The notes beneath the pieces were generated by a model that saw only the letters and a list, made by a program, of their open reading frames with translations, was not told where the DNA came from and did no database searches. The position numbers and the translations under genes are program-made. Positions 1 to 9,326 of a DNA stretch of 64,000 nt are shown here, one piece after another. Each line of letters opens with the position of its first letter. Positions within the stretch are counted from its first letter, which is position 1. The stretch spans positions 727,442 to 791,441 of the forward strand of contig NZ_JAMGZJ010000077.1 of NCBI RefSeq assembly GCF_025564085.1, in the 5' to 3' direction. Source of the DNA: Silvania confinis. GTDB lineage: Bacteria > Pseudomonadota > Gammaproteobacteria > Enterobacterales > Enterobacteriaceae.

Positions 1-304
1 CTATGACGCAATGGTTGAGGTACCGGCATATATCACCAGTGAAGGGCCAGAGCCGGTCCGCATCGGCAAGGTGCCGCTATTCCATCAGACCCTGCTGCAA
101 CAGCAGTTGGCTTCTGAGCAGCTGCTGGTGGAAGCCACCATCGAAGGGAGCTACGAAAAAGCGTTGCAGGCATTCACCCTTAACCGCACCGTGCCGACCA
201 TGGAACACGCCAAAGCCATTCTCGACGAGATGATTGAGGCCAACCGTGATTACTGGCCAGCGCTGCAGCAGGCGTGGCGAGACGGGGAAGCAGTGAAAAA
301 TTAG
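1..304 (+). CDS. Family 4 glycosyl hydrolase (phospho-glycosidase), C-terminal part
   Basis: Only the last 100 or so residues are present; the gene enters from beyond the left edge. The tail reads LTLNRTVP, then AKAILDEMIEANRDYWPAL, the typical C-terminus of glycosyl hydrolase family 4 enzymes, which hydrolyse phosphorylated disaccharides using NAD and a divalent metal. The pattern recalls GlvA/MalH-type 6-phospho-alpha-glucosidases, but ChbF-like 6-phospho-beta-glucosidases end similarly and the catalytic part is not visible, so the substrate is open. Such genes normally follow a PTS permease gene, which would lie upstream outside the window. The RpiR-type regulator at 1239-2009 is a plausible controller. 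E. coli K-12 has no such gene beside sseA. Confidence 0.85.
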   Translation, partial: YDAMVEVPAYITSEGPEPVRIGKVPLFHQTLLQQQLASEQLLVEATIEGSYEKALQAFTLNRTVPTMEHAKAILDEMIEANRDYWPALQQAWRDGEAVKN

Positions 305-334
305 GCGACGGCTCGCGAGTTGGACGTGGTTTGC

Positions 335-362
335 TTGTCGATGTCAGAAAAAACATCGACAA
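335..362. repeat. Perfect inverted repeat upstream of sseA
   Basis: Two perfect 10-base arms, TTGTCGATGT and ACATCGACAA, are separated by 8 bases. The element sits between the GH4 stop codon and the sseA ribosome-binding site. It could be an operator or an RNA hairpin between the two genes. There is no T-run after it, so it is not a standard terminator. The function is inferred, not known. Confidence 0.6.
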
Positions 363-393
363 TCCATTGATGATTTCATTGCTGGAGGCAACC

Positions 394-1239
394 ATGTCCA
401 CCTCATATTTTGTCGCAGCCGACTGGCTGACTGAACACGCGAACGATCCTGAAGTGCAACTCCTCGATGCGCGCATGGCGCCACCGGGCCAGGAGCATCG
501 TGACGTACCCGCTGAATACCGCGCCGGGCATCTGCCGGGGGCGGTTTTTTTTGATATCGAAGCCCTCTCCGATCACACCTCTTCCCTGCCGCACATGATG
601 CCGCGTCCCGAGTCGTTTGCCGTGGCAATGCGCGAGCTGGGGATTAGCCGCGATAAGCATCTGGTTGTTTACGATGAGGGCAATCTGTTCTCCGCCCCGC
701 GCGCGTGGTGGATGCTGAAAACCTTCGGCGTCGAAAACGTGTCGATTCTGGCGGGCGGGCTGGCAGGCTGGCAGCGCGCTGAACTGCCTCTCCAGCAGGG
801 AAATGTTGACCTGCCGGAAGGGGATTTTGACCCAAGCATCGACGCCAGCGCAATCAGACGCCTGACCGACGTGCTGCTGGCAAGCCATGAACAGACTGCG
901 CAAATTATCGATGCCCGCCCTGCCCCGCGCTTTAATGCCGAGGCCGACGAGCCGCGCCCTGGCCTGAAGCGTGGACATATTCCCGGCGCGCGCAATGTCC
1001 CGTGGGGGGATCTGGTGTTTAACGGCGAGCTGAAAACCGCCGACGAACTGCGCGAGATTTTCGCCCGCCAGGGTGTGGATCTGCACCAGCCCACCATTAC
1101 CAGCTGCGGCTCTGGCGTCACCGCCTGCGTGGTGATTCTGGCGCTGGCGACGCTCGGTAAAACCGACGTGACGCTGTACGACGGGGCATGGAGCGAATGG
1201 GGCGCACGCGACGATCTGCCGATTGAACCGGCGCATTAA
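394..1239 (+). CDS. sseA: 3-mercaptopyruvate sulfurtransferase
   Basis: Transfers sulfur from 3-mercaptopyruvate to thiol acceptors or cyanide; a cytoplasmic two-domain rhodanese linked to cysteine metabolism and H2S production. The 281 residues match the E. coli SseA length. The N-terminal rhodanese-like domain contains LLDARM and GHLPGAVFFD. The C-terminal domain carries the active-site loop SCGSGVTAC, whose first Cys is the sulfur carrier and whose CGSGVTA form is diagnostic of mercaptopyruvate rather than thiosulfate specificity. The ATG at 394 is chosen because GGAGG lies six bases upstream and it gives the family length; a longer frame extends upstream but overlaps the GH4 gene. The stop overlaps the next start by one base, suggesting coupled translation. 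Confidence 0.96.
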   Translation: MSTSYFVAADWLTEHANDPEVQLLDARMAPPGQEHRDVPAEYRAGHLPGAVFFDIEALSDHTSSLPHMMPRPESFAVAMRELGISRDKHLVVYDEGNLFSAPRAWWMLKTFGVENVSILAGGLAGWQRAELPLQQGNVDLPEGDFDPSIDASAIRRLTDVLLASHEQTAQIIDARPAPRFNAEADEPRPGLKRGHIPGARNVPWGDLVFNGELKTADELREIFARQGVDLHQPTITSCGSGVTACVVILALATLGKTDVTLYDGAWSEWGARDDLPIEPAH

Positions 1240-2009
1240 TGGATAACCGACTGGCAACTTTGCTGACGCGCGGGGAGTCACTGACCCGCGCAGAGTATCG
1301 CGTGCTGGCGCATCTGACCGAGCATCCGCTGCTGGTGGGGAACATCACGGTGCGGGAGCTGGCGCAGGCCACGTTTGTCTCTACCGCCACCATTATGCGC
1401 CTGTGCCGTAAACTGGGGTTCAGCGGCTTTAGCGAGTTCACCTGGCACTGCAAGCAGTTGCTGTCCGATACGCCGCACATTGCCGCCGAAGCCAGCCCGT
1501 CAACTGAATTACCGGCGCTATTTAACCAGTTTATCGCCAACTATCAGCAAACCCTGCAGTGGGCGACGGCGGAAAAACGCCGCCGCTTTGCCGATCTGCT
1601 GCGTGAAAAAGAGCACTTTTTTCTCTACGGGGCGGGCTTTTCCTACCTGTTTGCCGAGTATCTGACTAAAAAATTACAGGTGCTGGGTAAGACAGCGTTT
1701 ATCTCCGGCCCCGGCGATAGCCGCAATATTTTTCTCAGCAACGCCTCGCGCTATCAGGTGTTTATTGCGGTGTCGCGCAGCGGCGAAACGGAACAGGTAC
1801 TGGATAAGGCGCGCATCGCGAAAAACGTGGGGATGACGGTGGTGGCGTTTACCCGCGCCTCGGCCAATACGCTGGCAGGAATGGCAGATCTGCATTTTGC
1901 CTTGTACGACGAAGCAGTACATTTCGCCGCCGAAGCCGCCGGGGTGACGTCTTTTGAGTCGAACCTGGTGTTGCTGATGGATTTACTGCTGCTGGAAGCG
2001 ACGGGGTGA
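1239..2009 (+). CDS. RpiR-family transcriptional regulator (HTH plus SIS domain)
   Basis: A 256-residue regulator with an N-terminal RpiR-type helix-turn-helix (about residues 1-80, ITVRELAQATFVSTATIMRLCRKLGF) and a C-terminal SIS sugar-phosphate-binding domain (about 110-240, with AVSRSGETEQVLDKA). RpiR proteins sense phosphosugars and control nearby catabolic operons. Its start overlaps the sseA stop by one base, so it is co-transcribed with sseA. The GH4 phospho-glycosidase gene just before sseA makes this regulator a likely controller of a PTS/GH4 disaccharide operon, by analogy with GlvR of Bacillus. That link is inference. E. coli has no counterpart between sseA and sseB. Confidence 0.88.
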   Translation: MDNRLATLLTRGESLTRAEYRVLAHLTEHPLLVGNITVRELAQATFVSTATIMRLCRKLGFSGFSEFTWHCKQLLSDTPHIAAEASPSTELPALFNQFIANYQQTLQWATAEKRRRFADLLREKEHFFLYGAGFSYLFAEYLTKKLQVLGKTAFISGPGDSRNIFLSNASRYQVFIAVSRSGETEQVLDKARIAKNVGMTVVAFTRASANTLAGMADLHFALYDEAVHFAAEAAGVTSFESNLVLLMDLLLLEATG

Positions 2010-2023
2010 AGCCTCACCCCGTC
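2000..2023. terminator. Perfect hairpin at the RpiR-gene/sseB convergence
   Basis: GACGGGGTGA and TCACCCCGTC form a perfect 10-base stem with the loop AGCC. It includes the stop codon of the RpiR-family gene and lies just before the end of the convergent sseB. It probably ends or stabilises both transcripts, but neither side has a real T-run, so intrinsic termination is uncertain. Confidence 0.4.
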
Positions 2024-2027
2024 AGCG

Positions 2028-2804
2028 TCAGATAATGCGGTTGTTTTTGAAATCGCGCAGGAAACCACCCCAGCGACGTTCATAGAACGGCGTGATGTGT
2101 TCGGTGAGAAAGTGGCTGACGCCCTTCTCGCCTTTGATCACCCTGCAGATATCAATCGGCTCATCGCCCGGCAGGGTATCGGTTGCTACACTGCCTGTCG
2201 CCTGAATGATCTCGTCGATCTCACCATCCGCTTCGATGCCGATCAGCAGCACCGGCTGTTCGTCAGCCTGCTCTTTGATCGAACACAGAAACGCGCGTTT
2301 CACTGGCTTGATGGTTTTAAAAAGCTGGGTCAGGGAGTCGATCATCTGCGCCGGAGGTTCGGCCACTTCCGACAGCAACAGTGACGCACCGCCCTCCAGC
2401 ACCTCCTGGGTGCTGAGTGGATTCCCCTCTTCCCCGATCAGATGGCTGATTTCACGCGGGGTGAACTCTTTGCCGGTCGGCAGTTTGGCATTCAGAAACA
2501 GGGTTTCGCCGAGCGTCATTTCAAACAGCGTGCGCACCGGCATCACCACGAACGCCTGCTCATCTTCAACAGCCTGCTGCAACGTTTCAAGGGAAGAGAA
2601 AAACGGGATCACCGAGGTGCCGTCATCTTTTTCCCAGTGCAGCAGATCCAGCGCGCTGTCATCCACAACCTGTTCGCCTTCGGCGGCGGTGCCAAGCACC
2701 CAGACGGTGGACTCCAGCAGAGTGCGGAAAAATGCCGGACGATGGGCGGGTTCGTTCGCCGCTTTCTCCAGCAGGGTTTCTAATTCGTTTTTGGTTTCAG
2801 ACAT
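2028..2804 (-). CDS. sseB: SseB family protein (enhanced serine sensitivity)
   Basis: A 258-residue cytoplasmic protein matching E. coli SseB, named because its overexpression makes cells sensitive to serine. The biochemical role is unknown. No transmembrane segment or signal peptide is visible. The C-terminus FYERRWGGFLRDFKNNRII is typical of the family. It lies between the convergent RpiR-type regulator and pepB, as in E. coli apart from the inserted regulator. It should not be confused with the SPI-2 translocon SseB of Salmonella. Confidence 0.93.
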   Translation of the reverse strand: MSETKNELETLLEKAANEPAHRPAFFRTLLESTVWVLGTAAEGEQVVDDSALDLLHWEKDDGTSVIPFFSSLETLQQAVEDEQAFVVMPVRTLFEMTLGETLFLNAKLPTGKEFTPREISHLIGEEGNPLSTQEVLEGGASLLLSEVAEPPAQMIDSLTQLFKTIKPVKRAFLCSIKEQADEQPVLLIGIEADGEIDEIIQATGSVATDTLPGDEPIDICRVIKGEKGVSHFLTEHITPFYERRWGGFLRDFKNNRII

Positions 2805-2824
2805 AATTTCGCTACTTCAAAAAA

Positions 2825-2893
2825 GGCCGGGTGGCGCTTCGCTAACCCGGCCTACAAAACCCGTAGGCCCGTGCAAGCGCAGCGCCGCCGGGC
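2825..2893. repeat. REP-type palindrome pair
   Basis: GGCCGGGT and ACCCGGCC flank a GGCGCTTCGC core (2825-2852). A second related unit with CGTAGGCCCG and GCCGCCGGGC follows in inverted orientation. This is the usual head-to-tail arrangement of enterobacterial REP/BIME elements in the space between pepB and sseB. Confidence 0.8.
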
Positions 2894-2900
2894 AAACCCA

Positions 2901-4187
2901 TTACTCAGCCGTCAACAGATTGGCAATCGTGCGCACGCCCAGACCGGTCGCGCCTGCTGACCACTGCTCAACGGCAGATTTACGGTAGGTTGCTGAACAG
3001 TCGATGTGCAGCCAGCCTTCGCGGTAGTTGTCAACGAAATGCGACAGGAATCCAGCAGCCGTGCTGGCCCCCGCCGGATAGGTGGCGGGAGCGGTATTGT
3101 TCAGCTCGGCAAAGTTAGACGGCAGCTGGCTGCGGTGGAACTCGGCCAGCGGCAGACGCCAGAACGGCTCGTTTTCTGCCGCCGCGCTGGCCATCAGTTT
3201 ACCTGCCAACTTGTCGTCGAAGCTGAACAGTGCGTGATAGTCGTTACCGAGCGCCGTTTTCGCAGCCCCGGTCAGGGTTGCCATGTCGATAATCAGCTCT
3301 GGCTTTTGTGCAGAAGCGTCGATCAGGCCATCGGCCAGCACCAGACGGCCTTCGGCGTCGGTGTTCATCACTTCAACATTCTTGCCGTTGCGGTAGCGAA
3401 TGATGTCGCCCAGCTTGAACGCGTTGCCGCTGACCATGTTGTCCGCACAGCACAGGTACAGCTTCACGCGCTTGTTCAGGCCACGGGTGATGGCAAACGC
3501 CAGCGCGCCAGTAATGGTGGCCGCGCCGCCCATGTCGGATTTCATCGAATCCATAAAGGCGCTCTGCTTCAGGCTGTAGCCGCCGGTATCGAAGGTAATA
3601 CCTTTCCCGACCAGGCAGGCATAAACCGGAGCCTGTTTGTCGCCGGTTGGGTTGTAATCCAGCGCCAGCAGAACCGGCGGACGCTCAGAACCGCGACCCA
3701 CAGTGTGCAGACCCATATAGTTCTGTTCACGCAGATCTTCACCTTTGGTGATGCGGTAAGAGACCTTCTCGCCGCCCACGCCGTTCAGCAGATCCACCGC
3801 GCGCTGCGCCAGCTGCTCCGGGCCTAACTCTTCTGCCGGGGCGTTAATGGTGTCGCGCACCCAGTCGATAATTTTCAGACGGCTTTCGAGCTCTTTCTTC
3901 GCGTCGGCATCCAGATCAGCCCACTCAACCTTGCGCGTGCCTTTCGGGCCTTTGTAACCCGCCCAGAACGCCCAGCTGTTGTCAGTGTTCCAGCCTTCTC
4001 CGGCAAGTAACACATGCTTAATGCCTAAACCGTCGATTTTACGCGCCGCACGCTGAATCAAACCGGTATCGTCGCTGCCGTTCAGGTGCAGGGTTATGCC
4101 GTCGTTATTAATGCTGTAAGTGGCTTTTTCGCCCCAGCGCGCATCCGCAGGCTGAGTAGTAAGCGTAATCTTCATCGCTTCGGTCAT
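2901..4187 (-). CDS. pepB: Peptidase B (leucyl aminopeptidase family M17)
   Basis: A broad-specificity cytoplasmic aminopeptidase that uses two divalent metals and acts in peptide turnover. It has 428 residues against 427 in E. coli. The M17 signature [14 protein letters not shown] is present, together with metal-site regions [15 protein letters not shown] and SDMGGAATI. The start at MTEAMKITL (4187) matches the E. coli start and has AAGGAT upstream; an in-frame start eight codons earlier is less likely. It follows the isc operon on the same strand, separated by a terminator-like hairpin. Confidence 0.96.
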   Translation of the reverse strand: MTEAMKITLTTQPADARWGEKATYSINNDGITLHLNGSDDTGLIQRAARKIDGLGIKHVLLAGEGWNTDNSWAFWAGYKGPKGTRKVEWADLDADAKKELESRLKIIDWVRDTINAPAEELGPEQLAQRAVDLLNGVGGEKVSYRITKGEDLREQNYMGLHTVGRGSERPPVLLALDYNPTGDKQAPVYACLVGKGITFDTGGYSLKQSAFMDSMKSDMGGAATITGALAFAITRGLNKRVKLYLCCADNMVSGNAFKLGDIIRYRNGKNVEVMNTDAEGRLVLADGLIDASAQKPELIIDMATLTGAAKTALGNDYHALFSFDDKLAGKLMASAAAENEPFWRLPLAEFHRSQLPSNFAELNNTAPATYPAGASTAAGFLSHFVDNYREGWLHIDCSATYRKSAVEQWSAGATGLGVRTIANLLTAE

Positions 4188-4214
4188 TTTATTTATCCTT
4201 ATTAGCAACAAGCA

Positions 4215-4239
4215 AACGGGCCGCCGAAGGCAGCCCGTT
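4215..4239 (-). terminator. Terminator after iscX
   Basis: On the minus strand AACGGGC pairs with GCCCGTT, extended by four more pairs (one G-U) around a TTC loop. It is followed by TTGCTTGTT. It lies between the end of iscX and the start of pepB and probably ends the isc operon transcript. Confidence 0.65.
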
Positions 4240-4246
4240 ACATTAA

Positions 4247-4447
4247 CTATTCTGCTTCATCTAACCAGACTAGCAGAATCGCCTCCAGAACTTTTTCATT
4301 GGAGGCGTTAGGATCGTCATCAAACTCTTCCAGATCGCAAATCCACTGATGCATATCGGTGAACCGTACGGTTTTCGGATCGAGATCCGGATTGGCGTCG
4401 TACAGCGCCTCGCCGATTTCACGGCTGTCTGTCCACTTCAGTCCCAT
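4247..4447 (-). CDS. iscX: Fe-S assembly protein IscX
   Basis: A 66-residue acidic protein that binds IscS and iron and modulates cluster assembly. It has the family features [36 protein letters not shown] (shown here only as landmarks: WTDSREI near the start and RFTDMHQW in the middle). It is the last gene of the isc operon, one base after fdx, as in E. coli. Its exact role (iron donor or regulator of IscS) is debated. Confidence 0.95.
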   Translation of the reverse strand: MGLKWTDSREIGEALYDANPDLDPKTVRFTDMHQWICDLEEFDDDPNASNEKVLEAILLVWLDEAE

Positions 4448-4448
4448 A

Positions 4449-4784
4449 TCAATGCTCGCGTGCGTGGTTGAGGGTATAACGCGGAAGTTCGATCACCAGA
4501 TCTTCATCGGTGACGAGCGCCTGACAGCTCAGACGGCTTTCCGGCTCCAGACCCCATGCTTTATCCAGCATGTCGTCTTCATCTTCCGTGCTCTCCACTA
4601 AAGAGTCGAACCCTTCGCGGACGATACAGTGACAGGTTGTGCAGGCACAGGATTTTTCACAGGCGTGTTCCACTTCGATACCGTTACGCAGGGCAACGTT
4701 AAGGATGGTTTCGCCGGTCTCAGCTTCCAGAACTGCGCCATCCGGACAGAGGTCCGCATGTGGCAGAAAAACAATCTTTGGCAT
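4449..4784 (-). CDS. fdx: [2Fe-2S] ferredoxin of the ISC pathway
   Basis: An adrenodoxin-type ferredoxin of 111 residues that supplies electrons to the ISC machinery. Cluster ligands are visible as Cys42, Cys48, Cys51 and Cys87 in the CX5CX2C...C pattern ([11 protein letters not shown] and RLSCQA). Additional Cys46 and Cys53 are present as in E. coli Fdx. It starts one base after the end of hscA, so the two are co-translated within the isc operon. Confidence 0.97.
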   Translation of the reverse strand: MPKIVFLPHADLCPDGAVLEAETGETILNVALRNGIEVEHACEKSCACTTCHCIVREGFDSLVESTEDEDDMLDKAWGLEPESRLSCQALVTDEDLVIELPRYTLNHAREH

Positions 4785-4785
4785 A

Positions 4786-6636
4786 TTAAACCTCGTCCAC
4801 GGAGTGGCCTTTCAGCGCAGAGCGAACCGACTGGTCCATACGGCGAGCGGCAAACTCCTGGGTTTGTTTATCAACGTTTTTAATCGCTTGTTCTATGGCG
4901 TCAGCGTCATCGCCGTCCGCTACCTCGCGCAGTTGCGCGATGGCGTCGTCAATGGCCTGACGTTCAGCGGCGCTTAACAGCGCGGCATCGGCAGCGAGCG
5001 CGCTATGCACACTTTCCAGCACGCGAGCCGCTTCGACTTTCTGTTCAGCCAACATACGCGCCTTCACATCCTGCGCGGCGTAGCTCATTGAATCCTGGAG
5101 CATGGTGGCGATTTCGCCATCGGTCAGACCGTAGGACGGTTTCACCTGAATGGAGGATTCGACACCGGTTGATTTTTCCATTGCCGTGACGCTCAGCAGG
5201 CCGTCCGCATCCACCTGGAAAGTGACGCGAATATGCGCCCCACCGGCAGGCAGTGCCGGAATACCGCGCAGCGCAAAACGCGCCAGCGAGCGGCAGTCCT
5301 GCACCAGCTCGCGCTCGCCCTGCAGCACGTGGATAGACATCGCCGTCTGGCCATCTTTGAAGGTGGTGAACTCCTGCGCGCGCGCCACCGGAATGGTGGT
5401 GTTACGCGGGATAACCTTCTCGACCAGTCCGCCCATGGTTTCGAGCCCCAGCGAGAGCGGGATAACATCGAGCAGCAGCATCTCGCTGTCCGGCTTGTTG
5501 CCGACCAGAATATCCGCCTGGATAGCGGCGCCAATGGCGACCACTTTATCCGGATCGATTGCGGTCAGCGGCGTGCGGCCAAAGAAGTCGCCCACGCGTT
5601 CACGCACCAGCGGCACGCGGGTTGAACCGCCCACCATCACCACTTCCAGCACCTCTTCTGCCTCGACGCCCGCATCTTTCAATGCGCGGCGGCAGGCCAG
5701 CAGGGTACGTTTAACCAGGGGGGCAATCAGTTCATTAAACTGGGCGCGGGTAATGTCGCCCTGCCAGCCCGCAACCGTCACGCTGACGGACTGCGCATCG
5801 CTAAGGGCGATTTTGGCGGCCACAGCTGCATCCAGCAGCTCGCGCTGCAGGCGTGCATCACGACTGCCGCTGATCCCGGCTTGTTCACAGATATAATCTG
5901 CCAGCAGATGGTCAAAGTCGTCGCCGCCGAGGGCAGAGTCGCCGCCGGTCGCCAGCACTTCAAACACCCCGCGGCTTAAGCGCAGAATCGAAATATCAAA
6001 GGTGCCGCCGCCGAGGTCAAAGACCGCGATCGTCCCTTCTTTGCCGGAATCCAGCCCGTAGGCAATGGCGGCAGCAGTCGGTTCGTTCAGCAGACGCAGC
6101 ACGTGCAGCCCAGCCAAACGCGCAGCGTCTTTGGTGCCCTGACGCTGTGCATCATCGAAATAGGCCGGAACGGTGATCACCACGCCGTCCAGTTCGCCTT
6201 CCAGCGTCGAGGTGGCGCGGGCCGCCAGCGCTTTCAGGATATCGGCAGAGATGCGAATCGGGTTTAACAGCCCGGCGGCCGTGGCGATCATCGGCAGGCC
6301 GTTAACGCTTGCCTGCAGCTGATACGGCAGATGCGGGTAACGGGTCTGGATGTCCGCCAGCGAGCGGCCCATCATCCGTTTTACCGAACTGATGGTGTTG
6401 ACCGGATCCTGCGCGGCATTGGCGCGGGCGTGATAGCCCACGCTGTGGCCCTGCGGCTGATAGTGGACCACAGACGGCAGCAGGTGCTGACCGTCAGCGT
6501 CGGGCAGCGTTTCTGCCTGACCGCTGCGCACGGTGGCGACCAGCGAGTTGGTGGTGCCTAAGTCAATGCCCACCGCCAGACGACGCTGGTGCGGCGCGGC
6601 ACTTAAGCCAGGCTCACTAATTTGTAATAAGGCCAT
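4786..6636 (-). CDS. hscA: Hsp70-type chaperone HscA
   Basis: A specialised Hsp70 that binds the LPPVK motif of IscU and drives Fe-S cluster transfer. It has 616 residues, as in E. coli. The ATPase domain (about 1-385) has [28 protein letters not shown] and [14 protein letters not shown]. The substrate-binding domain follows with the helical lid at the C-terminus. HscB, encoded just upstream with a 14-base gap, stimulates its ATPase. Confidence 0.97.
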   Translation of the reverse strand: MALLQISEPGLSAAPHQRRLAVGIDLGTTNSLVATVRSGQAETLPDADGQHLLPSVVHYQPQGHSVGYHARANAAQDPVNTISSVKRMMGRSLADIQTRYPHLPYQLQASVNGLPMIATAAGLLNPIRISADILKALAARATSTLEGELDGVVITVPAYFDDAQRQGTKDAARLAGLHVLRLLNEPTAAAIAYGLDSGKEGTIAVFDLGGGTFDISILRLSRGVFEVLATGGDSALGGDDFDHLLADYICEQAGISGSRDARLQRELLDAAVAAKIALSDAQSVSVTVAGWQGDITRAQFNELIAPLVKRTLLACRRALKDAGVEAEEVLEVVMVGGSTRVPLVRERVGDFFGRTPLTAIDPDKVVAIGAAIQADILVGNKPDSEMLLLDVIPLSLGLETMGGLVEKVIPRNTTIPVARAQEFTTFKDGQTAMSIHVLQGERELVQDCRSLARFALRGIPALPAGGAHIRVTFQVDADGLLSVTAMEKSTGVESSIQVKPSYGLTDGEIATMLQDSMSYAAQDVKARMLAEQKVEAARVLESVHSALAADAALLSAAERQAIDDAIAQLREVADGDDADAIEQAIKNVDKQTQEFAARRMDQSVRSALKGHSVDEV

Positions 6637-6650
6637 AATTGCTTCCGAAA

Positions 6651-7166
6651 TTAAAAATCGAGCAGCTTTTCTTCGAGTTGTTCAGCACTGCTTCGCAGTT
6701 TATCGAGAAAACACAGCTTGCGCACAGTGTCCGCAGCCACGTCCCACGTCTCGTTATTCAATTGGGTCACCATCTGCTGATGACGGGAATCGAACATCCC
6801 TTTTACACGCTGGATAAAACCTTCCAGACGCGCTTCGTCTTTCGCCTGTTCAATCTCATCCAGCTCTTCACGCAGTTCCAGCTGTTCCATCAGGAACGCG
6901 GTATCGCGGACGGTGTGTTGCTCGCTTGAGAGATCGAAACCGTGGCGCGACAGCAGATATTCTGCCCGGCTCAGCGGATTGCGCAGGGTTTGCCACGCCT
7001 GATTGATGGTCGCAGACTGCTGTACCGCAGCCAGCTGCTCCGCCTGCGTGCCGCTGGCGAATTTATCCGGATGATACTGACGTTGCAGATCCTGGAAACG
7101 GGTCATCAGCGCCTGAGTATCAATCTCATACCCGGCGGATAGCCCAAAGAGGGTGAAGTAATCCAT
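6651..7166 (-). CDS. hscB: J-domain co-chaperone HscB
   Basis: A 171-residue partner of HscA. The N-terminal J-domain contains the HPD motif at residues 32-34 ([11 protein letters not shown]), needed to stimulate HscA ATPase. The C-terminal three-helix domain (about 95-171) binds IscU. It sits between iscA and hscA, separated from iscA by 77 bases that hold a strong hairpin, so its expression may be lower than that of iscRSUA. Confidence 0.97.
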   Translation of the reverse strand: MDYFTLFGLSAGYEIDTQALMTRFQDLQRQYHPDKFASGTQAEQLAAVQQSATINQAWQTLRNPLSRAEYLLSRHGFDLSSEQHTVRDTAFLMEQLELREELDEIEQAKDEARLEGFIQRVKGMFDSRHQQMVTQLNNETWDVAADTVRKLCFLDKLRSSAEQLEEKLLDF

Positions 7167-7195
7167 AACAATCTCAGGGTTAGCTGATTAAAGCA

Positions 7196-7227
7196 AACCC
7201 CACGCGCAGACGGGCTGCGGTGGGGTT
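7196..7227 (-). terminator. Hairpin between iscA and hscB
   Basis: AACCCCAC pairs with GTGGGGTT, extended by an inner CGCAG/CTGCG helix. On the minus strand it is followed by TGCTTTAATC. It could be a partial terminator or an RNA-stabilising element that sets the iscRSUA to hscBA-fdx-iscX ratio. The hairpin is seen directly; the attenuation role is inferred. Confidence 0.5.
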
Positions 7228-7243
7228 AACAGGTGATACGCAA

Positions 7244-7567
7244 TTAAACCTGGAAGCTTTCGCCGCAACCGCACTCGTCTTTCACGTTAGGGTTAGTAAA
7301 TTTAAACCCTTCGTTGAGGCCTTCTTTCACGAAGTCCAGCTCGGTGCCGTTCAGGAACTGCAGGCTCTTGCCATCGATCACGACCTTCACGCCTTTGTCT
7401 TCGAATACGGTATCTTCCGCCGCAGGTTCGTCAACAAATTCCAGTACGTAAGCCATACCGGAACAGCCGGAAGTGCGCACACCAAGACGCAGGCCAAATC
7501 CTTTGCCACGGTTTGCCATAAAGGCATTTACTCGCGCGGCAGCGCTGTCGCTAAGGGTAATCGACAT
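7244..7567 (-). CDS. iscA: A-type Fe-S carrier IscA
   Basis: Carries iron or [4Fe-4S] clusters to target enzymes. It has 107 residues with the three conserved cysteines at 35, 99 and 101 (TSGCSGMAY and [10 protein letters not shown]). It lies 15 bases after iscU in the isc operon. Length and sequence agree with E. coli IscA rather than with its paralogues SufA or ErpA, and the operon position settles the assignment. Confidence 0.97.
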   Translation of the reverse strand: MSITLSDSAAARVNAFMANRGKGFGLRLGVRTSGCSGMAYVLEFVDEPAAEDTVFEDKGVKVVIDGKSLQFLNGTELDFVKEGLNEGFKFTNPNVKDECGCGESFQV

Positions 7568-7582
7568 AACAACCTCAACTAA

Positions 7583-7969
7583 TTATTTTGCGTCACGTTT
7601 GCTTTTGTAATCCGCAATTGCGGCTTTGATCGCATCTTCCGCCAGGATAGAGCAGTGAATTTTCACCGGCGGCAGTTCGAGCTCATCAGCAATATCGGTA
7701 TTTTTAATGGCCTGCGCTTCGTCCAGAGATTTGCCCTTCACCCATTCGGTGACGAGGGAGCTGGAGGCGATTGCGGAGCCGCAACCGTAGGTCTTGAAGC
7801 GGGCGTCTTCAATAATACCTTCATTGTTGACTTTAATCTGTAACTTCATCACGTCGCCACATGCCGGTGCGCCAACCATGCCGCTACCAACGCTCGCGTC
7901 GCTGTTGTCAAAAGAACCCACGTTACGTGGATTTTCGTAATGATCGATGACTTTTTCGCTGTATGCCAT
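7583..7969 (-). CDS. iscU: Fe-S cluster scaffold IscU
   Basis: The scaffold on which IscS-derived sulfur and iron form the cluster. It has 128 residues. Ligands Cys37, Cys63 and Cys106 and the Asp39 that tunes cluster release are all present (PACGDV, TYGCGSA, IHCSIL). The LPPVK motif at 99-103 is the HscA binding site. It lies 23 bases after iscS. Confidence 0.98.
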   Translation of the reverse strand: MAYSEKVIDHYENPRNVGSFDNSDASVGSGMVGAPACGDVMKLQIKVNNEGIIEDARFKTYGCGSAIASSSLVTEWVKGKSLDEAQAIKNTDIADELELPPVKIHCSILAEDAIKAAIADYKSKRDAK

Positions 7970-7992
7970 GTTGAATTCTCCTTACAAACCGA

Positions 7993-9207
7993 TTAGTGAT
8001 GTGACCATTCAATGCTGTTCAGATCCACGCCTTCTTTGAACATGTCCCACAGTGGGGACAGGTCACGCAGACGGCCAATGGAGTTGCGAACCAGATTGAT
8101 GGTGTAGTCAATCTCTTCATCGGTTGTGAAACGACCTAAAGAGAAACGGATAGAGCTGTGTGCCAGTTCGTCAGTCATGCCCAGGGCACGCAAAACGTAG
8201 GACGGCTCGAGGCTTGCGGAGGTACACGCAGAACCGGAAGAGACGGCCAGGTCTTTCAGCGCCATGATCAGCGACTCGCCTTCAACATAGTTGAAGCTGA
8301 CGTTGAGGATGTTAGGTGCGCCCTGCTCAAGGGAGCCGTTAAGATACACTTCTTCCATATCTTTCACGCCTTCCCACAGACGGTTGCGCAGCGTGCGCAG
8401 ACGCGCCATCTCGCCTTCCATCTCTTCTTTAGCAATACGGTAGGCTTCACCCATGCCGACGATCTGGTGCACAGGCAGAGTACCGGAACGCATGCCGCGC
8501 TCGTGACCGCCGCCGTGCATCTGAGATTCGATACGAATACGTGGTTTACGACGCACGTACAGCGCACCAATGCCTTTAGGGCCATAGATTTTGTGGCCGG
8601 AGAAGGACATCAGATCGACTTTCAGCTGGCTCAGATCGATAGGCAGTTTGCCCACGCTCTGGGTTGCATCTACGTGGTAGATGATGCCACGCGCACGACA
8701 CAGTTCGCCGATGGTTGCGATATCCTGCACCACGCCGATCTCGTTGTTGACGTGCATGATGGACACCAGAATGGTGTCGTCACGCATCGCCGCTTCGAGG
8801 GCTTTGAGGTCGATGATACCGTTACGCTGAGGCGCCAGGTAGGTGATTTCAAAACCTTCACGCTCGAGCTGACGACAGGTGTCGAGCACGGCTTTGTGTT
8901 CGGTTTTGCTGGTGATGATGTGCTTGCCTTTTTTCTGATAGAAATTGGCCGCACCTTTGATCGCCAGGTTATCGGATTCGGTCGCGCCGGAGGTGAAAAC
9001 AATTTCACGCGGATCGGCACCAACCAGCTCGGCAATCTGATTACGGGCGATATCTACCGCCTCTTCAGCATGCCAGCCAAAACGGTGAGAACGGGAAGCT
9101 GGGTTACCAAAGTTTCCGTCCAGGGTCAGACACTGCATCATTTTCTCGGCAACACGCGGGTCCACCGGCGTGGTTGCGGAGTAATCGAGATAGATCGGTA
9201 ATTTCAT
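7993..9207 (-). CDS. iscS: Cysteine desulfurase IscS
   Basis: A PLP enzyme that removes sulfur from cysteine and supplies it for Fe-S clusters, thionucleosides in tRNA, thiamine and molybdopterin. The 404 residues equal the E. coli length. The PLP lysine is in [12 protein letters not shown] and the catalytic cysteine in the flexible loop [14 protein letters not shown]. The start is placed at [14 protein letters not shown], the E. coli start; an in-frame ATG seven codons upstream is possible but unlikely. Confidence 0.98.
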   Translation of the reverse strand: MKLPIYLDYSATTPVDPRVAEKMMQCLTLDGNFGNPASRSHRFGWHAEEAVDIARNQIAELVGADPREIVFTSGATESDNLAIKGAANFYQKKGKHIITSKTEHKAVLDTCRQLEREGFEITYLAPQRNGIIDLKALEAAMRDDTILVSIMHVNNEIGVVQDIATIGELCRARGIIYHVDATQSVGKLPIDLSQLKVDLMSFSGHKIYGPKGIGALYVRRKPRIRIESQMHGGGHERGMRSGTLPVHQIVGMGEAYRIAKEEMEGEMARLRTLRNRLWEGVKDMEEVYLNGSLEQGAPNILNVSFNYVEGESLIMALKDLAVSSGSACTSASLEPSYVLRALGMTDELAHSSIRFSLGRFTTDEEIDYTINLVRNSIGRLRDLSPLWDMFKEGVDLNSIEWSHH

Positions 9208-9326
9208 TGCTCTATAGACTCCGTACATCGCTTCAATGCAAGGAACCAGGCGGCGGGTCGGATGTACAACCCGATCATCGGGGCGAATAAACGCCCCGGC
9301 CTGATTCTAAAATTCTTATCGTTTTA
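9208..9326 (-). promoter_or_regulatory. iscR-iscS intergenic leader with hairpins
   Basis: This 119-base spacer contains a clear hairpin at 9280-9297 (GGGGCG, AATAAA, CGCCCC) and a weaker GGGT/ACCC structure next to it. In E. coli the corresponding region lets RyhB pairing near iscS remove iscSUA mRNA while the structured iscR part survives. That role is transferred from E. coli; only the secondary-structure potential is seen here. Confidence 0.5.

Noticed and set aside
403..1281. Long open frame antisense to sseA
   Set aside because: It lies fully opposite a well-supported gene, has no recognisable domain, and arises from GC-rich codon use.
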